64,000 bases of DNA from Candidatus Sulfopaludibacter sp. SbA3 (GCA_945890485.1 CAMDCN010000001.1:248001-312000), one strand, 5' to 3'. Shown: positions 7,172 through 16,040, numbered from the stretch's first letter. Numbers and translations: made by a program. Notes: generated from the letters alone by a model not told the origin.

Positions 7172-8797
7172 TCATTCCACCGGTCCGAGTTCCAAGTTGA
7201 GATCGGCTCCCGGTTCGGCGTTGACTTCGCGACCCTTCAGACCGGCGAATTGCTGGACTTGCGGGGGAGAGAGGGGCTGCATGAGTGGTTCGTTGTGGAC
7301 GACGAGGCGATACCTGCCAGGGGCTATGGCGCTGGGGGCGGTATAGTTGCCGTCGCCGTCGGTCAGGCCGAGGAGGAGGACGGTGCCGAGCTCTGCTTCC
7401 GAAAGATAGCCGGCCGGGATGAGGATGACTGATGCATTCGAGACCGGTTGTTTTTCGCGGGTGACGACGCGGACTTTGAGGAGTGCGCCGTCGTGGCCGA
7501 GGGTGATGCGGATGGGGGTGGCGGTGGAGGCTGGGCGGAGGGCGGTATGCGTGATGGTGTCGTTTCCGTAAACGACCTCTTTGACGTAGACGCGGCCGGA
7601 GAAGCCGAAGAGGCTATGGTGATACTCGTCGCCGAGGAAGCCATCGATCATTCCGGTAGTGGCTCCGGCGACGGGGAGATCGATTCGTTCCGTGTTGTAA
7701 AACGCGGCAAAGGAGCGGGTGAGCGACCTGAGGCCGAGGCGGACTTTCTGGGCGATGGGCTCTTTGGGCGGGAGGCCGGAGGCCCAGGAGATTTCGACAG
7801 GGATGCTGAACCGCGGTGCAGGATGCAGGAGCACATCGAGGGCATCGCGATCGCGGACTGAGAACGTGTGGATGGCGACGGCCGTGGGCTTGTTGGGATC
7901 GCCCTGTACCGCACGGAGGTGGTATTCGCCGGGATGGAGGTCGCAGAAGCGGAAGCCACCGCCGGGAGCTATTTTGCCTTGGCGAGGCAGGCTGGTGGAA
8001 CCGAGGTGAATCGATATGCCGAAGTTTATGTGAGACTCGTACACTTCCACGATGGAGTTTGCCGAGGCGGCGGGCGGAACCTGGCCTTCGACACAGTATG
8101 AGGGGGCGCGGCGGACGCGGAGATTGACGCCATCGCGGTGTTCGCCGCTATGGAGGGTGATGAGTTCGGCTCCGGCGGGGTCCGTGGCTCCAGGGTAGTA
8201 GGTGGGAACGGGGGCTGGGCGACGGAGCCGGGGGTCCGTGGGGGCATCGGAGAGGGCAATGGATAGCCGGGCATATTCGTGGGGCAGGACAAGAAGTTGG
8301 TAGGGAAGATCCGGACTGACGCCGTCGAACCGATAGTTGCCTTCGTCATCGGTTCGCGCGCCATAGCGGCGGAAGGTTCGTAGGGCACCCGACGCGTATT
8401 CGGAGAGGTAGAGACCAAGGTCGAGATGCGGGGCTGGTTCGTCGTACTCGTCGACGACGCGGCCGGAGAGGGTCGCGCTGGCGGCGAGCGAGAACCGGAC
8501 CTTCGTGACCTGTCCAGGCAGAATGGTGACGGCGCGCTGGCAAAAGGCAACGCCGCTGGAAGGGCGAAATCCGATGGAGAGCTCGTTTGGTCCGGGAGCG
8601 AGATTGGGCAGGGTGAACTCGCCGGCGGGGCCAGTGGTGGCTTCGGCGTTTCCACGGGTAAGACGGACGTCGACGCCGGCGCGGGGTTTGCCTTGGGGGT
8701 CGAGGATGACGCCTTCGAGGGAGCCGGTGGGGTTCTTGGATTGCGGCAGGGCGCAAGGGGCCAAGAGGAGGCAGGTAAGGAGGAGGCGGCCGGTCAT
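7172..8797 (-). CDS. exported carboxypeptidase-regulatory-like protein
   Basis: A 541-residue secreted protein with several Ig-like CarboxypepD_reg/CnaB-type domains. The signal peptide ends near PCALPQ. Domain starts are seen at about 26 (LEGVILDPQGKPRAGVDVRL), 110 (LSGRVVDEYDEPAPHLDLGL), and late (LLKVRVVTREKQPVSNASV, followed by GDGNYTAPSAIAPGRYRL). No catalytic residues were recognised, so the role is probably structural or binding at the cell surface. The start at 8797 gives a 4-base overlap with the upstream gene; the longer frame to 9271 is a shadow of that gene. The two are tandem relatives. Confidence 0.75.
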   Translation of the reverse strand: MTGRLLLTCLLLAPCALPQSKNPTGSLEGVILDPQGKPRAGVDVRLTRGNAEATTGPAGEFTLPNLAPGPNELSIGFRPSSGVAFCQRAVTILPGQVTKVRFSLAASATLSGRVVDEYDEPAPHLDLGLYLSEYASGALRTFRRYGARTDDEGNYRFDGVSPDLPYQLLVLPHEYARLSIALSDAPTDPRLRRPAPVPTYYPGATDPAGAELITLHSGEHRDGVNLRVRRAPSYCVEGQVPPAASANSIVEVYESHINFGISIHLGSTSLPRQGKIAPGGGFRFCDLHPGEYHLRAVQGDPNKPTAVAIHTFSVRDRDALDVLLHPAPRFSIPVEISWASGLPPKEPIAQKVRLGLRSLTRSFAAFYNTERIDLPVAGATTGMIDGFLGDEYHHSLFGFSGRVYVKEVVYGNDTITHTALRPASTATPIRITLGHDGALLKVRVVTREKQPVSNASVILIPAGYLSEAELGTVLLLGLTDGDGNYTAPSAIAPGRYRLVVHNEPLMQPLSPPQVQQFAGLKGREVNAEPGADLNLELGPVE

Positions 8798-10257
8798 TTT
8801 TGGGGGGCTTCCTTTTCGAGTTTGACGGTGAGGGAGGAGTCCGAGCGGACCGTGACTTCCTGGGGCGCGGCGCCGGCGGCGGCGAGGCGGTAGCGGCCGG
8901 GGCGGAGGGCGGGGAAGCGGAACTGCCCTTGCTCGACGGGGGCAAAGCGGGTGGGGCTGGCGGGATCGTCGAGATCGTGGAGTTGGACGAGGGCGGCGGA
9001 GAGCCTGGGATCGAGTCTGCCTTCGATGTTCCCGCCGGGGTGGATGGAGATCTTCAGCGGGCCGGACTGGCCGGGATGGACGATGAGATTGGCGGGCGCG
9101 AAACAGGGGCCGAGGGGGGCGGTGATGGTGAGGCGGTAGGGGTGGGGGGCGAGATCGGAGAGGACGGTTTCGGAAGTGGTGGAGAGAGTGGGGGGAGTGA
9201 CTTGGAGGACGCCCCAGTTTTCGAGCGGCGAAAGGTTCGCGGTTACGGAAGGGGGAGCGGCGGCGCGGCAAGCGGGCGTCGTGAAATCGAAGCTGAGGGT
9301 GGCGAAGCGCGCCGGGGAGAGGAAAAGCTCTGCGTTGTCGACGCTTTGACCATTCAAGGCGATGGGAAGTTGGCCGAACTGGGGGGAAGTATCGAGTGAG
9401 ACGCCGTTGCCGCCGTAGCCGCGGACCCGGGAGACGGCGCGGAGTTCGTAGGCGCCGGCGGGGACGCTCTCGAAACGGAATGTCCCGTCGGGGTTAGCCC
9501 GGGTGAGGGCGACGGCGAGGGCTGGGTGGTCGGGGCGGATGAGGGCGACGGTAGAGCGGTCTCCGGCTTGGAGGCCGGTGATTTTGCCGGCGAGGTGGAA
9601 GAGCGGTTGGTCCGGGATGACGAAGTCGATGCCGGAGTAGGTGGAGCCCGAGACGATGGGGAAGGTGCGCGGGGCGCCGGTGAGGGGGAAGAAGTTGGCG
9701 CCGGCGCCGGGGGAAGCGGGGCCATAGAAGCTGGCCCAAGTGACGGCGATGACGTAGCGGCCGGGCGGAAGATTGAAGAGGCGATAGTTCCCGAAGATAT
9801 TGGTCTGCGCGCCGAGGCCGTTGCGGGCGGGGAGGTAACGGAGGGAGTCGCCTTCGCCAGTTACTTCAAACGGGACGATGAGGGCTCCGGGGAGGGGGCG
9901 GTTCTGATGGTCGAGGACGCGGCCGGAGAGGGCGCCGAGGCGGACGAGTTCAATGGATAGTGGTTGGGGCAGGGGGAGGCGGACGGTAAGATGAGCGGCG
10001 GTGTGATTGGGTTTTGAAACTTCGAGTTGATAGTCTCCTGGGGGCAAGGGAGCGGCGGCTTGGAACTGGCCGGTGGAGCCGGTTTCGAGGTCGGCGGAGA
10101 GACGGGCGGCTCCGGGGATCCTTACCTTGATGCGGGCTCCGCGGAGGGGGGCGGGGGAGTGGGATTCCGTGACGGCGCCGGAGAAGGGCGGAACCGTCTG
10201 ACTTAGCGCGGCAAGGGTTGTAACTAAGGTAACAGACAGGATCTTAGTCCGCAGCAT
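8794..10257 (-). CDS. exported carboxypeptidase-regulatory-like protein
   Basis: A 487-residue exported protein of repeated beta-sandwich domains. It starts MLRTKILSVTLVTTLAAL and shows three or four CarboxypepD_reg-like units: FSGAVTESHSPAPLRGARIKV near residue 25, LSGRVLDHQNRPLPGALIV near 112, LAGKITGLQAGDRSTVAL near 222 and IEGRLDPRLSAALVQLHD near 405, each closing with a G-x-Y-x-L/V turn. It is coupled by overlap to a relative downstream. It reads away from the AraC-type regulator at 10342, with an 84-base shared promoter region, so that regulator may control it. Confidence 0.75.
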   Translation of the reverse strand: MLRTKILSVTLVTTLAALSQTVPPFSGAVTESHSPAPLRGARIKVRIPGAARLSADLETGSTGQFQAAAPLPPGDYQLEVSKPNHTAAHLTVRLPLPQPLSIELVRLGALSGRVLDHQNRPLPGALIVPFEVTGEGDSLRYLPARNGLGAQTNIFGNYRLFNLPPGRYVIAVTWASFYGPASPGAGANFFPLTGAPRTFPIVSGSTYSGIDFVIPDQPLFHLAGKITGLQAGDRSTVALIRPDHPALAVALTRANPDGTFRFESVPAGAYELRAVSRVRGYGGNGVSLDTSPQFGQLPIALNGQSVDNAELFLSPARFATLSFDFTTPACRAAAPPSVTANLSPLENWGVLQVTPPTLSTTSETVLSDLAPHPYRLTITAPLGPCFAPANLIVHPGQSGPLKISIHPGGNIEGRLDPRLSAALVQLHDLDDPASPTRFAPVEQGQFRFPALRPGRYRLAAAGAAPQEVTVRSDSSLTVKLEKEAPQK

Positions 10258-10341
10258 GATTGGCTAGGAGGAGTTTATTATGCCTTGGCGAGAAAGGCAA
10301 TTGCTTTGTATGGTCAGATAGAAGAGAGGAAGGAAGAGCGG

Positions 10342-11148
10342 ATGGGATTTATCGCGCGGCAGTTGGTGGGGCCGATGGCGGAGTTTGTGGAGTCTGTTTG
10401 GGTTTGTTCGAATGCGCCGGGGCCTTGGCGATTGGAGCGGGTACTGCCATCGGGGCGGGCGCAGATGGTGGTGAATCTGAAGGAAGACGAGACGCGGAGT
10501 TACTTGGGCGAGCGGGTGGAGCGGCTGCCGGGGACGGTGGTTTCGGGGATTGGGACGCGGTTCGAAGTGATCGATTCGGCGGAGCAGGAAGAGGTGGCCG
10601 GGGTGGTGTTCCGGCCGGGCGGGACGTTGGGTTTCTTTGGGGTGCCGGCTCCGCTACTGGGGGATGTGAGTGTGCCGGTGGAGGCGCTTTGGGGGGTGCG
10701 GGCGGTGGATCGACTGCGGGACAGGCTGTTGGCGGCGGAGGGCGGGGCGGCGCGGTTGACGGTGCTGGAGGAGGAGTTGCGGGGCGTCTGGGCGGGGCGG
10801 GCGCTGCATCCGGCGGTGGGGTTTGCGCTGCGGGAGTTTGGGGCGGATCCGGGGATGGCGCGGATTGGCGAAGTGGCGGAGGCTGCGGGGCTGAGCCAGC
10901 GGCGGTTCGGGGAGCGGTTTCGGGATGAGGTGGGCGTTTCTCCGAAGCGGTACTGCCGGTTGCTGCGGTTTCAGCAGGCGGTGGCGCAGGCGCACGGGGC
11001 GGCGCGGCCGGATTGGAGCCAGGTGGCGCTGGAGTGCGGGTACTTTGACCAAGCGCACTTTATTCATGACTTTCAGGCGTTTTCGGGGATAACCCCGGGC
11101 GCGTATAAAGAGCGGCGGACGGCGTTTGCGAATCATGTGGGGACGTAA
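10342..11148 (+). CDS. AraC-family transcriptional regulator
   Basis: A 268-residue regulator. The N-terminal ~150 residues form a DUF6597-type sensor (LERVLPSGRAQMVVNL, then VVFRPGGTLGFFGVPA). The C-terminal double HTH is typical of AraC: IGEVAEAAGLSQRRFGERFR, ending with ECGYFDQAHFIHDF and the FSGITPGAYK signature. The ATG at 10342 follows AGGAAGAG; an earlier in-frame TTG at 10285 lacks one. It is divergent from the tandem carboxypeptidase-regulatory genes and lies 53 bases before a VOC-family gene. AraC members of this DUF subgroup often control stress or transport genes. The ligand is unknown. Confidence 0.88.
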   Translation: MGFIARQLVGPMAEFVESVWVCSNAPGPWRLERVLPSGRAQMVVNLKEDETRSYLGERVERLPGTVVSGIGTRFEVIDSAEQEEVAGVVFRPGGTLGFFGVPAPLLGDVSVPVEALWGVRAVDRLRDRLLAAEGGAARLTVLEEELRGVWAGRALHPAVGFALREFGADPGMARIGEVAEAAGLSQRRFGERFRDEVGVSPKRYCRLLRFQQAVAQAHGAARPDWSQVALECGYFDQAHFIHDFQAFSGITPGAYKERRTAFANHVGT

Positions 11149-11201
11149 GAGCGTCCGTTTTTTACAATCCTGGGCGGGGGCGGGTGGCGTAGGATTTCGT
11201 C

Positions 11202-11582
11202 ATGGCTGAACAATTAGATAGTTACCGGACGTTGACCCCGTATCTGGTGGTGCCGGATGCGGACGGGGCGGTGAAGTTTTTGCAGGCGGCGTTTGGCGCC
11301 GTGGAGGTGTCTTGTGACCGGAACGGAGAGGGGGCGATGGTACACGGGGAGTACCGGGTGGGGGATTCGTTGGTGATGCTGGGGCAGGCGGGTCCGGGAT
11401 GCCCGGCGCTGACGGCGGCGCTGTATGTGTGGGTGCAGGATGTGGATGCGGTTTATGCGAAGGCATTGGCGGCGGGAGCGACATCGACTTATGCGCCGGA
11501 GGATAAGCCGTATGGGCATCGGAACGCGGGGGTGGTGGATGGGAACGGATTGACGTGGTGGATTGGGTCGCCTTGCGGGTGA
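11202..11582 (+). CDS. VOC-family (PhnB-like glyoxalase) protein
   Basis: A 126-residue vicinal oxygen chelate protein. It shows LTPYLVVPDADGAVKFLQAAFGAVEV at the start, MVHGEYRVGDSLVMLG in the middle and a GHRNAGVVDGNGLTWWIGS end with paired beta-alpha modules. PhnB-like members lack a confirmed activity; glyoxalase, bleomycin-binding and dioxygenase activities are all found in the fold. Metal-site residues of the family (H at HGEY, E/H near the end) are partly visible. It follows the AraC regulator in the same direction by 53 bases and precedes the first Gfo/Idh/MocA gene. Confidence 0.78.
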   Translation: MAEQLDSYRTLTPYLVVPDADGAVKFLQAAFGAVEVSCDRNGEGAMVHGEYRVGDSLVMLGQAGPGCPALTAALYVWVQDVDAVYAKALAAGATSTYAPEDKPYGHRNAGVVDGNGLTWWIGSPCG

Positions 11583-11600
11583 GGGGAGGGTGCGGGCGCG

Positions 11601-11606
11601 TATAAT
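11601..11606 (+). promoter_or_regulatory. candidate -10 box upstream of 11633
   Basis: A perfect TATAAT lies 26 bases before the ATG at 11633, with an AAGGAG ribosome-binding site at 11621-11626 in between. No good -35 was found at the usual spacing. Confidence 0.4.
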
Positions 11607-11632
11607 GACTAGCGGTATCTAAGGAGATCCAC

Positions 11633-13177
11633 ATGTCATTCAATCGGCGTCACTTCTTTTATGGCAGTCTGCTGGCGGGCGCGGTCCCGACGGGCGGTTT
11701 CGGTAGCACCACGTCGCTCAAATCATTGGGATACAAGTCTCCCAATGAAAAGCTGAACTTTGCCGCGATCGGTTCGGGCGGGCAGGGCGCGAGCAATATC
11801 CGGGCGGCGTCTCCGACGGAGAATATTGTCGCGTTGTGCGATGTGGATGACCGGCGGGCGGCGCCGACGTTTGAGGCATTTCCGAAGGCGCCCCGCTATC
11901 GGGACTTCCGCGTGATGCTGGATAAGGAAGCCAAGAACATTGACGCGGTGATTGTGGCGACGCCGGACCATATGCATGGCATGGCGGCGATGTGGTGCAT
12001 GGAGCGGAATAAGCACGTGTATGTGCAGAAGCCGCTGGTGCGGACCATTTGGGAGGCGCGGCAGGTGCGCGCGGCGGCGGCGAAGTATGGCGTGGCTACG
12101 CAGATGGGGAACCAGGGTTATTCGAACGAAGGCACGCGGCAGTGCGCGGAGATCGTTTGGAACGGGGACATCGGGAATGTGACGGAGGTGCATGCGTGGT
12201 CAGATCGGCCGCTGTGGCCGCAGGGGATTACACAGGTTCCGGCGGAGGAGCCGGTGCCGGCAGGATTGGATTGGGATTTGTGGTTGGGCGTGGCGGAGAA
12301 GCGGCCGTATACGGCGGGTGGGCTGAAGAAGGCGGACCGTTGGGGCGGGTACTTTTATGAGTCGTTCAACTGGCGCGGATTTTATGATTTCGGGGCGGGG
12401 GCGTTGGGGGACATGGCGTGCCATATCCTCGGCGCTCCGAACATGGCGCTGCATTTATCGCGGCGGCAGGTGATTGGCGTCGAGTGCATTCGGAAGGAGG
12501 GGGTGAGCCCGTTCCAGTTCCCGAAGGCCGCTGTGCTGCGGTTTGACTTTGCCGCCTACGGGGATATGCCTCCGCTGAAGGTGTTTTGGTATGACGGGAT
12601 GAAGGGGAGCCCGAAGATTGAAGGGGTGCCGGAGAAGGAGTGGTTGGGCGATCCGCCGAGTGTCCGGCAGGCGGGAGGTCCGGGGCGGCGGCCGATGGGC
12701 GGGGGACAGCCGGGGGTGGCGGAGTTCCGATCGCCGGGACGGGTTTACTCGAAGAGCATGTTTGAGGCGTTGCAGGCTCCGGGGGTGGAACTGGCGTTCC
12801 CGACTCCGAATGGGAGCGTGTTTAAGGGCGATAAGGGGATGCTGACGACGGGCACGTATGGGGAAGTGACGCGGTTGTTACCGGTGGAGAAGATGCGGGA
12901 TTACACGATGCCGGCTCCGCTGTTGACCCGGTCGCCGGGGCATATGCGGGACTTTATCCGGGCATGCAAGGGTGGGGATGCGGCGTGTTCGAACTTTGAT
13001 GTGGCGGCTCCGTTTGTGGAGTGGATGTTACTGGGCGTGATTGCGCTGCGGCATGATGGTAAGTTGGAGTACGACCCGGAGAAGATGCGGATTACTAATA
13101 ATGCGGAAGCGAATAAGATGCTGCGTCCTACGTTGCGGAAGGGTTGGGACTTCCATGCGGTGAAGATCAACACCTGA
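11633..13177 (+). CDS. Gfo/Idh/MocA-family oxidoreductase, Tat-exported
   Basis: A 514-residue NAD(P)-dependent oxidoreductase. The N-terminus (FNRRHFFYGSLLAGAV) is a Tat signal. The Rossmann motif IGSGGQGASNIRAA follows near residue 48. The usual EKP motif is QKP here (YVQKPLVRTIWEA), keeping the catalytic Lys but changing the Glu. The C-terminal half is a family-typical alpha/beta domain (GDMACHILGAPNMALH). In acidobacteria and planctomycetes such exported members probably act on sugars or inositols in the periplasm. AAGGAG precedes the start by six bases. The nearby 16041 gene is a distant relative. Confidence 0.87.
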   Translation: MSFNRRHFFYGSLLAGAVPTGGFGSTTSLKSLGYKSPNEKLNFAAIGSGGQGASNIRAASPTENIVALCDVDDRRAAPTFEAFPKAPRYRDFRVMLDKEAKNIDAVIVATPDHMHGMAAMWCMERNKHVYVQKPLVRTIWEARQVRAAAAKYGVATQMGNQGYSNEGTRQCAEIVWNGDIGNVTEVHAWSDRPLWPQGITQVPAEEPVPAGLDWDLWLGVAEKRPYTAGGLKKADRWGGYFYESFNWRGFYDFGAGALGDMACHILGAPNMALHLSRRQVIGVECIRKEGVSPFQFPKAAVLRFDFAAYGDMPPLKVFWYDGMKGSPKIEGVPEKEWLGDPPSVRQAGGPGRRPMGGGQPGVAEFRSPGRVYSKSMFEALQAPGVELAFPTPNGSVFKGDKGMLTTGTYGEVTRLLPVEKMRDYTMPAPLLTRSPGHMRDFIRACKGGDAACSNFDVAAPFVEWMLLGVIALRHDGKLEYDPEKMRITNNAEANKMLRPTLRKGWDFHAVKINT

Positions 13178-13193
13178 TTCCGGGAGCGGAGAG

Positions 13194-13228
13194 GGGCGCG
13201 GCGGCCGGCGGCCGTGCCCTTCTTGTTT
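13194..13228 (+). terminator. candidate Rho-independent terminator
   Basis: A 9-bp stem (GGGCGCGGC 13194-13202 with GCCGTGCCC 13211-13219, one G-U pair) with an 8-base loop is followed by a T-rich run (TTCTTGTTT). It lies 16 bases after the oxidoreductase stop. Confidence 0.55.
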
Positions 13229-13256
13229 GGGCCGTGGCGTGCAGGAGAGAAGCGGT

Positions 13257-13679
13257 ATGACGAACAAACTGATTCTCCTGGTAGCGATGACGGGCGTGCT
13301 GTTGAGCTGCCAATCGGAAAAGAAGACGACGGCGGAGACGCGAACGGAGGCTGTGGAAGAAGCGGCTGACAAGGCGGCTCGCGAGATGAAAGAAGAGGCC
13401 GCGGAGGCGAAGGCGGCTTTGGCGAAGCGGTTGGATCAACTGGATGCTGAGATCGACAGCCTGGAGGCACGGGCGAGCAAGGCGACGGCGAAGAGCAAGG
13501 CGAAGTTGAATGCCGAGGCGAAGGAGTTGCGGGCGGAAGCGGTGCGGCTGCGGGGGCGGATTTCGAATTGGGATGATAAGATGGCGTCGGGCTGGCGGAC
13601 TGCGAAGGGCGAAGTGGAAGAAGGCCTGGACAAGACTGAGGCGGCGATCAAGAAGTTAGTTGCGGACATCAAAGACTGA
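13257..13679 (+). CDS. coiled-coil lipoprotein
   Basis: A 140-residue lipoprotein. The lipobox is LLSC with the Cys at about residue 18. The rest is nearly all charged coiled coil (Ala/Glu/Lys heptads) up to IKKLVADIKD, so it probably spans the periplasm or shields a membrane complex. GAGAAGCGG sits before the ATG at 13257; an earlier in-frame start at 13227 has none. Repeat architecture is like some outer-membrane lipoproteins but no family is assigned. It is followed by dodecin 35 bases on. Confidence 0.7.
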   Translation: MTNKLILLVAMTGVLLSCQSEKKTTAETRTEAVEEAADKAAREMKEEAAEAKAALAKRLDQLDAEIDSLEARASKATAKSKAKLNAEAKELRAEAVRLRGRISNWDDKMASGWRTAKGEVEEGLDKTEAAIKKLVADIKD

Positions 13680-13714
13680 CCGCGGGCGGTCACTTGACGG
13701 AGAAAAGGATAAGT

Positions 13715-13921
13715 ATGCCGGGAATTTACAAGATTATTGAAGTGGTTGGGACGTCGCCGGTGAGCTTTGCCGAAGCGGTGAAGTCGGCGGTGGCGGAGGC
13801 GTCGGATACGGTCCGCCATATGGAATGGTTTGAGGTGGTGAATGAGCGGGGGCGGATTGTGGACGGCCGGGTGGAGGAGTTTCAGGTGACGGTGAAGATC
13901 GGGTTCAAGATCGAGCGGTAG
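13715..13921 (+). CDS. dodecin
   Basis: A 68-residue dodecin, a small flavin- or CoA-binding storage protein that assembles as a hollow 12-mer. The signature sequence is complete: MPGIYKIIEVVGTSPVSFAEAVKSAV, then HMEWFEVVNERGRI and a final FQVTVKIGFKIE strand. Trp in HMEWFEV is the conserved flavin-stacking residue. The ATG at 13715 is preceded by AAAGGA; the longer TTG start at 13694 would add seven residues not seen in the family. It is likely transcribed with the upstream lipoprotein. Confidence 0.9.
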   Translation: MPGIYKIIEVVGTSPVSFAEAVKSAVAEASDTVRHMEWFEVVNERGRIVDGRVEEFQVTVKIGFKIER

Positions 13922-13964
13922 TATTTCCGAACCGTCAGCCTGACCCGCGGGTTCAGTCAGGAGA

Positions 13965-14270
13965 CTAGAGGGCGTACAGGATCATAACGATGGCCTTGGC
14001 TACCGCTTCGCGGCTTTCGTAGATTTGGTACGCCGCCAGGAAAACCATGATGGCGGCGAGGACAGTGGCCCACGCCATCACACCTGGTGGGCAAAATACG
14101 CCAAGTACGATGATCGACGTCAGGTTGGTGGTTAAGACAGCCAAGCCGATTTGTGCCATGAGTTTCGGCCACACAGGCAGGCTCGGCATCTTTGCAATCA
14201 GTTTCTGGACCGTCAAAGCGGTGCGCTTGGTGGGGGGCACCAACAGGTGTTTAATCTGATTGTAGGTCAT
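13965..14270 (-). CDS. hypothetical membrane protein
   Basis: A 101-residue protein with a cationic N-terminus (MTYNQIKHLLVPPTKRT) and two or three hydrophobic stretches (IGLAVLTTNLTSIIVLGVF; MAWATVLAAIMVFLAAYQIY). No family recognised. The ATG at 14270 has GGAAACC upstream; the longer frame to 14351 has no site. It converges with dodecin and lies just after the YVTN-propeller gene on the same strand. The topology suggests an inner-membrane protein. Confidence 0.5.
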   Translation of the reverse strand: MTYNQIKHLLVPPTKRTALTVQKLIAKMPSLPVWPKLMAQIGLAVLTTNLTSIIVLGVFCPPGVMAWATVLAAIMVFLAAYQIYESREAVAKAIVMILYAL

Positions 14271-14363
14271 GGTTTCCAGGGGCTCCTTCGATTCGGAACC
14301 GTCAGGGCCCGATCTAACCGTACCGCGGAAAGCCAAGACCAAAGGGACCACCGTAGGGTGCCC

Positions 14364-15329
14364 TTAGTTGAGCGGCAGGGCCGGGTCGGGGCCGGCGTCC
14401 TTTGGTGTGGTGATCGTGCGGATGATCTTGCGCTGGGCTACGTCAATGACCTGGATCTTGCCTTGGCTTTGGATTCCAGAGAAGGCGTACTTGCCGTCCT
14501 TCGTCAGCGTTAGGGAGAGGGGTTGGCCCCCTAACGGGATGGTCGACGTCTCCTTGCGCGTGGCGACGTCGGCAAAGCCCACGGCGGAGCCTTCGTTGCC
14601 CAGGGAATAGACCAGAGTTTTGCCGTCAGGGGTGAGGGCGACCCGGTTGGGGTAAGTGGACGTCGCGATTTCGCCCGTTACTCTGTCGGTGGCCGTGTCG
14701 ATGAGGACAATCTTGTTGCTTTCGGCGTTGGTGAGGTAGATGGTCTTGCCGTCGTGGGAGAGGACCCCTCCCTGCGGGTACTTGCCGGTGGGGATGAGTC
14801 TGGTTTCGCCGGTAGCGATGTCGATCGAGGCGAGGGTGCCGCTGTTCGTATTGGACACGTAGGCTCGCTGGCCGCCGGGGCCGTAGAGAACCATATGGGG
14901 GGATTTGCCCTGCACGTCGAACTTGCGGAGGACCTTGCGTTGAACGGGATCGACGAGGAGGAGACCGTCGGGGTTCTCGATCGTCACGACGAGGTGGCCA
15001 GTTTGGGGGTGCACGGCCATTCCATGGGGGCGGCGGTATTCGCCGAGGTCGATGACCCCGGTTTTTTGGCGGGTGGTGGCGTCAAGGATGGAAATGGTGT
15101 TGCCGCCTTTGCCGGCGTACTGCATCCACAGAATGCCGTTGTCGGTGACGTAGAGGGACTTGCCATCGAGGGAGCGGACGATTTCGTGGGGGTAGACGCC
15201 GACTTTGACTTCGCTAGTGCGTTCGCCAGTGGACTTGTAGAAACCAACTTTGCCGGACACCTTCTCCACTACGGCGAGATCGGGTTGGGCATGGAGGGTG
15301 GCGGCGAGGAGAAAAAGAGAGAGACGCAT
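14364..15329 (-). CDS. exported YVTN-type beta-propeller protein
   Basis: A 321-residue exported beta-propeller. It starts MRLSLFLLAATLHAQ with a signal peptide. Seven-blade-like repeats follow, with YVTN-type strands such as GKSLYVTDNGI, GKTIYLTNAESNKIVLID and GKTLVYSLGNEGSAV, and the IDTATGET-like linker. The role is probably binding or sensing outside the cytoplasm; no active site is visible. The start was taken at 15329 to match the signal; the in-frame ATG at 15350 adds seven residues. It is divergent from the DUF1080 gene. Confidence 0.75.
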   Translation of the reverse strand: MRLSLFLLAATLHAQPDLAVVEKVSGKVGFYKSTGERTSEVKVGVYPHEIVRSLDGKSLYVTDNGILWMQYAGKGGNTISILDATTRQKTGVIDLGEYRRPHGMAVHPQTGHLVVTIENPDGLLLVDPVQRKVLRKFDVQGKSPHMVLYGPGGQRAYVSNTNSGTLASIDIATGETRLIPTGKYPQGGVLSHDGKTIYLTNAESNKIVLIDTATDRVTGEIATSTYPNRVALTPDGKTLVYSLGNEGSAVGFADVATRKETSTIPLGGQPLSLTLTKDGKYAFSGIQSQGKIQVIDVAQRKIIRTITTPKDAGPDPALPLN

Positions 15330-15374
15330 GGCGAGGGCATGATATCGCATGGGGCGGACGCGGATAATGGAGAA

Positions 15375-15980
15375 ATGACTCGCCGTGAATTGGTCTGTTC
15401 GCTAGCGCCGGCCTTGGCTTGGGCGGAGGAGTGGACCTCGCTCTTTGATGGCGCCTCGCTGGCCGGTTGGAAGCCGGCGCCGTTTCCGGGGCAGGGGAAG
15501 GTTGCGGTGCGAGAGGGCATGATTGTTCTCGAGCGGGGCGACCGGATGACGGGGATCGTTTTGACGCGGCCGTTTCCGAAGGTGAACTACGAGTTGCGGT
15601 TTGAGGCGGCGCGCCTCGAAGGGAATGACTTCTTTGCGGGGTTGGTGTTTCCGGTCAGGGATGCGTTCTGTTCGTGGATCTGCGGTGGGTGGGATGGTTC
15701 GACGGTGGGGCTTTCAAATGTGGACGGGTATGACGCATCGGAGAACGAGACGTCGATCAATCGGGATTTCCGGCAGGGGCGGTGGTACGGGTTCCGGCTG
15801 GCGGTGACGGCCGAGCGGCTGCAGGCTTGGATTGACGATTCGGCGGTAATTGATTTGGATGTGACGCGTCACCAGTTGGCGCTGCGGTTTGATGATACGG
15901 ATCTGGCGAAGCCGTTAGGGTTTGCCTCCTACGGGACGGTGGGGGGCATTCGGAAGATTGAGTGGCGGCGGATTGGCTAG
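15375..15980 (+). CDS. DUF1080-like exported protein
   Basis: A 201-residue exported LamG-like protein of the DUF1080 (3-keto-disaccharide hydrolase-like) type. It begins MTRRELVCSLAPALAWA, a short export signal, then EEWTSLFDGASLAGWKP, the DUF1080 signature. The end GFASYGTVGGIRKIEWRRI is also characteristic. GGAG precedes the ATG by three bases. The family binds or cleaves carbohydrates. It lies on the same strand as the Gfo/Idh/MocA gene 60 bases downstream, so a sugar-related unit is plausible. Confidence 0.8.
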   Translation: MTRRELVCSLAPALAWAEEWTSLFDGASLAGWKPAPFPGQGKVAVREGMIVLERGDRMTGIVLTRPFPKVNYELRFEAARLEGNDFFAGLVFPVRDAFCSWICGGWDGSTVGLSNVDGYDASENETSINRDFRQGRWYGFRLAVTAERLQAWIDDSAVIDLDVTRHQLALRFDDTDLAKPLGFASYGTVGGIRKIEWRRIG

Positions 15981-16040
15981 CGTAAGCTGTATACTCTTGT
16001 CGAGTCGCCCCATTTTCAGAGGGAGTGAGGAAGCAAAGCT

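Noticed and set aside
9101-9170. Dense G-runs (possible G-quadruplex) on the plus strand
   Set aside because: They fall inside coding DNA and reflect the general G bias; no sign of selection.
10260-10928. 222-codon Gly/Ala-rich plus frame
   Set aside because: It is a shadow of the AraC gene in another frame.
13925-13965. CCTGAC/GTCAGG inverted repeat between convergent genes
   Set aside because: Short stem with no T-run; too weak to call a terminator.
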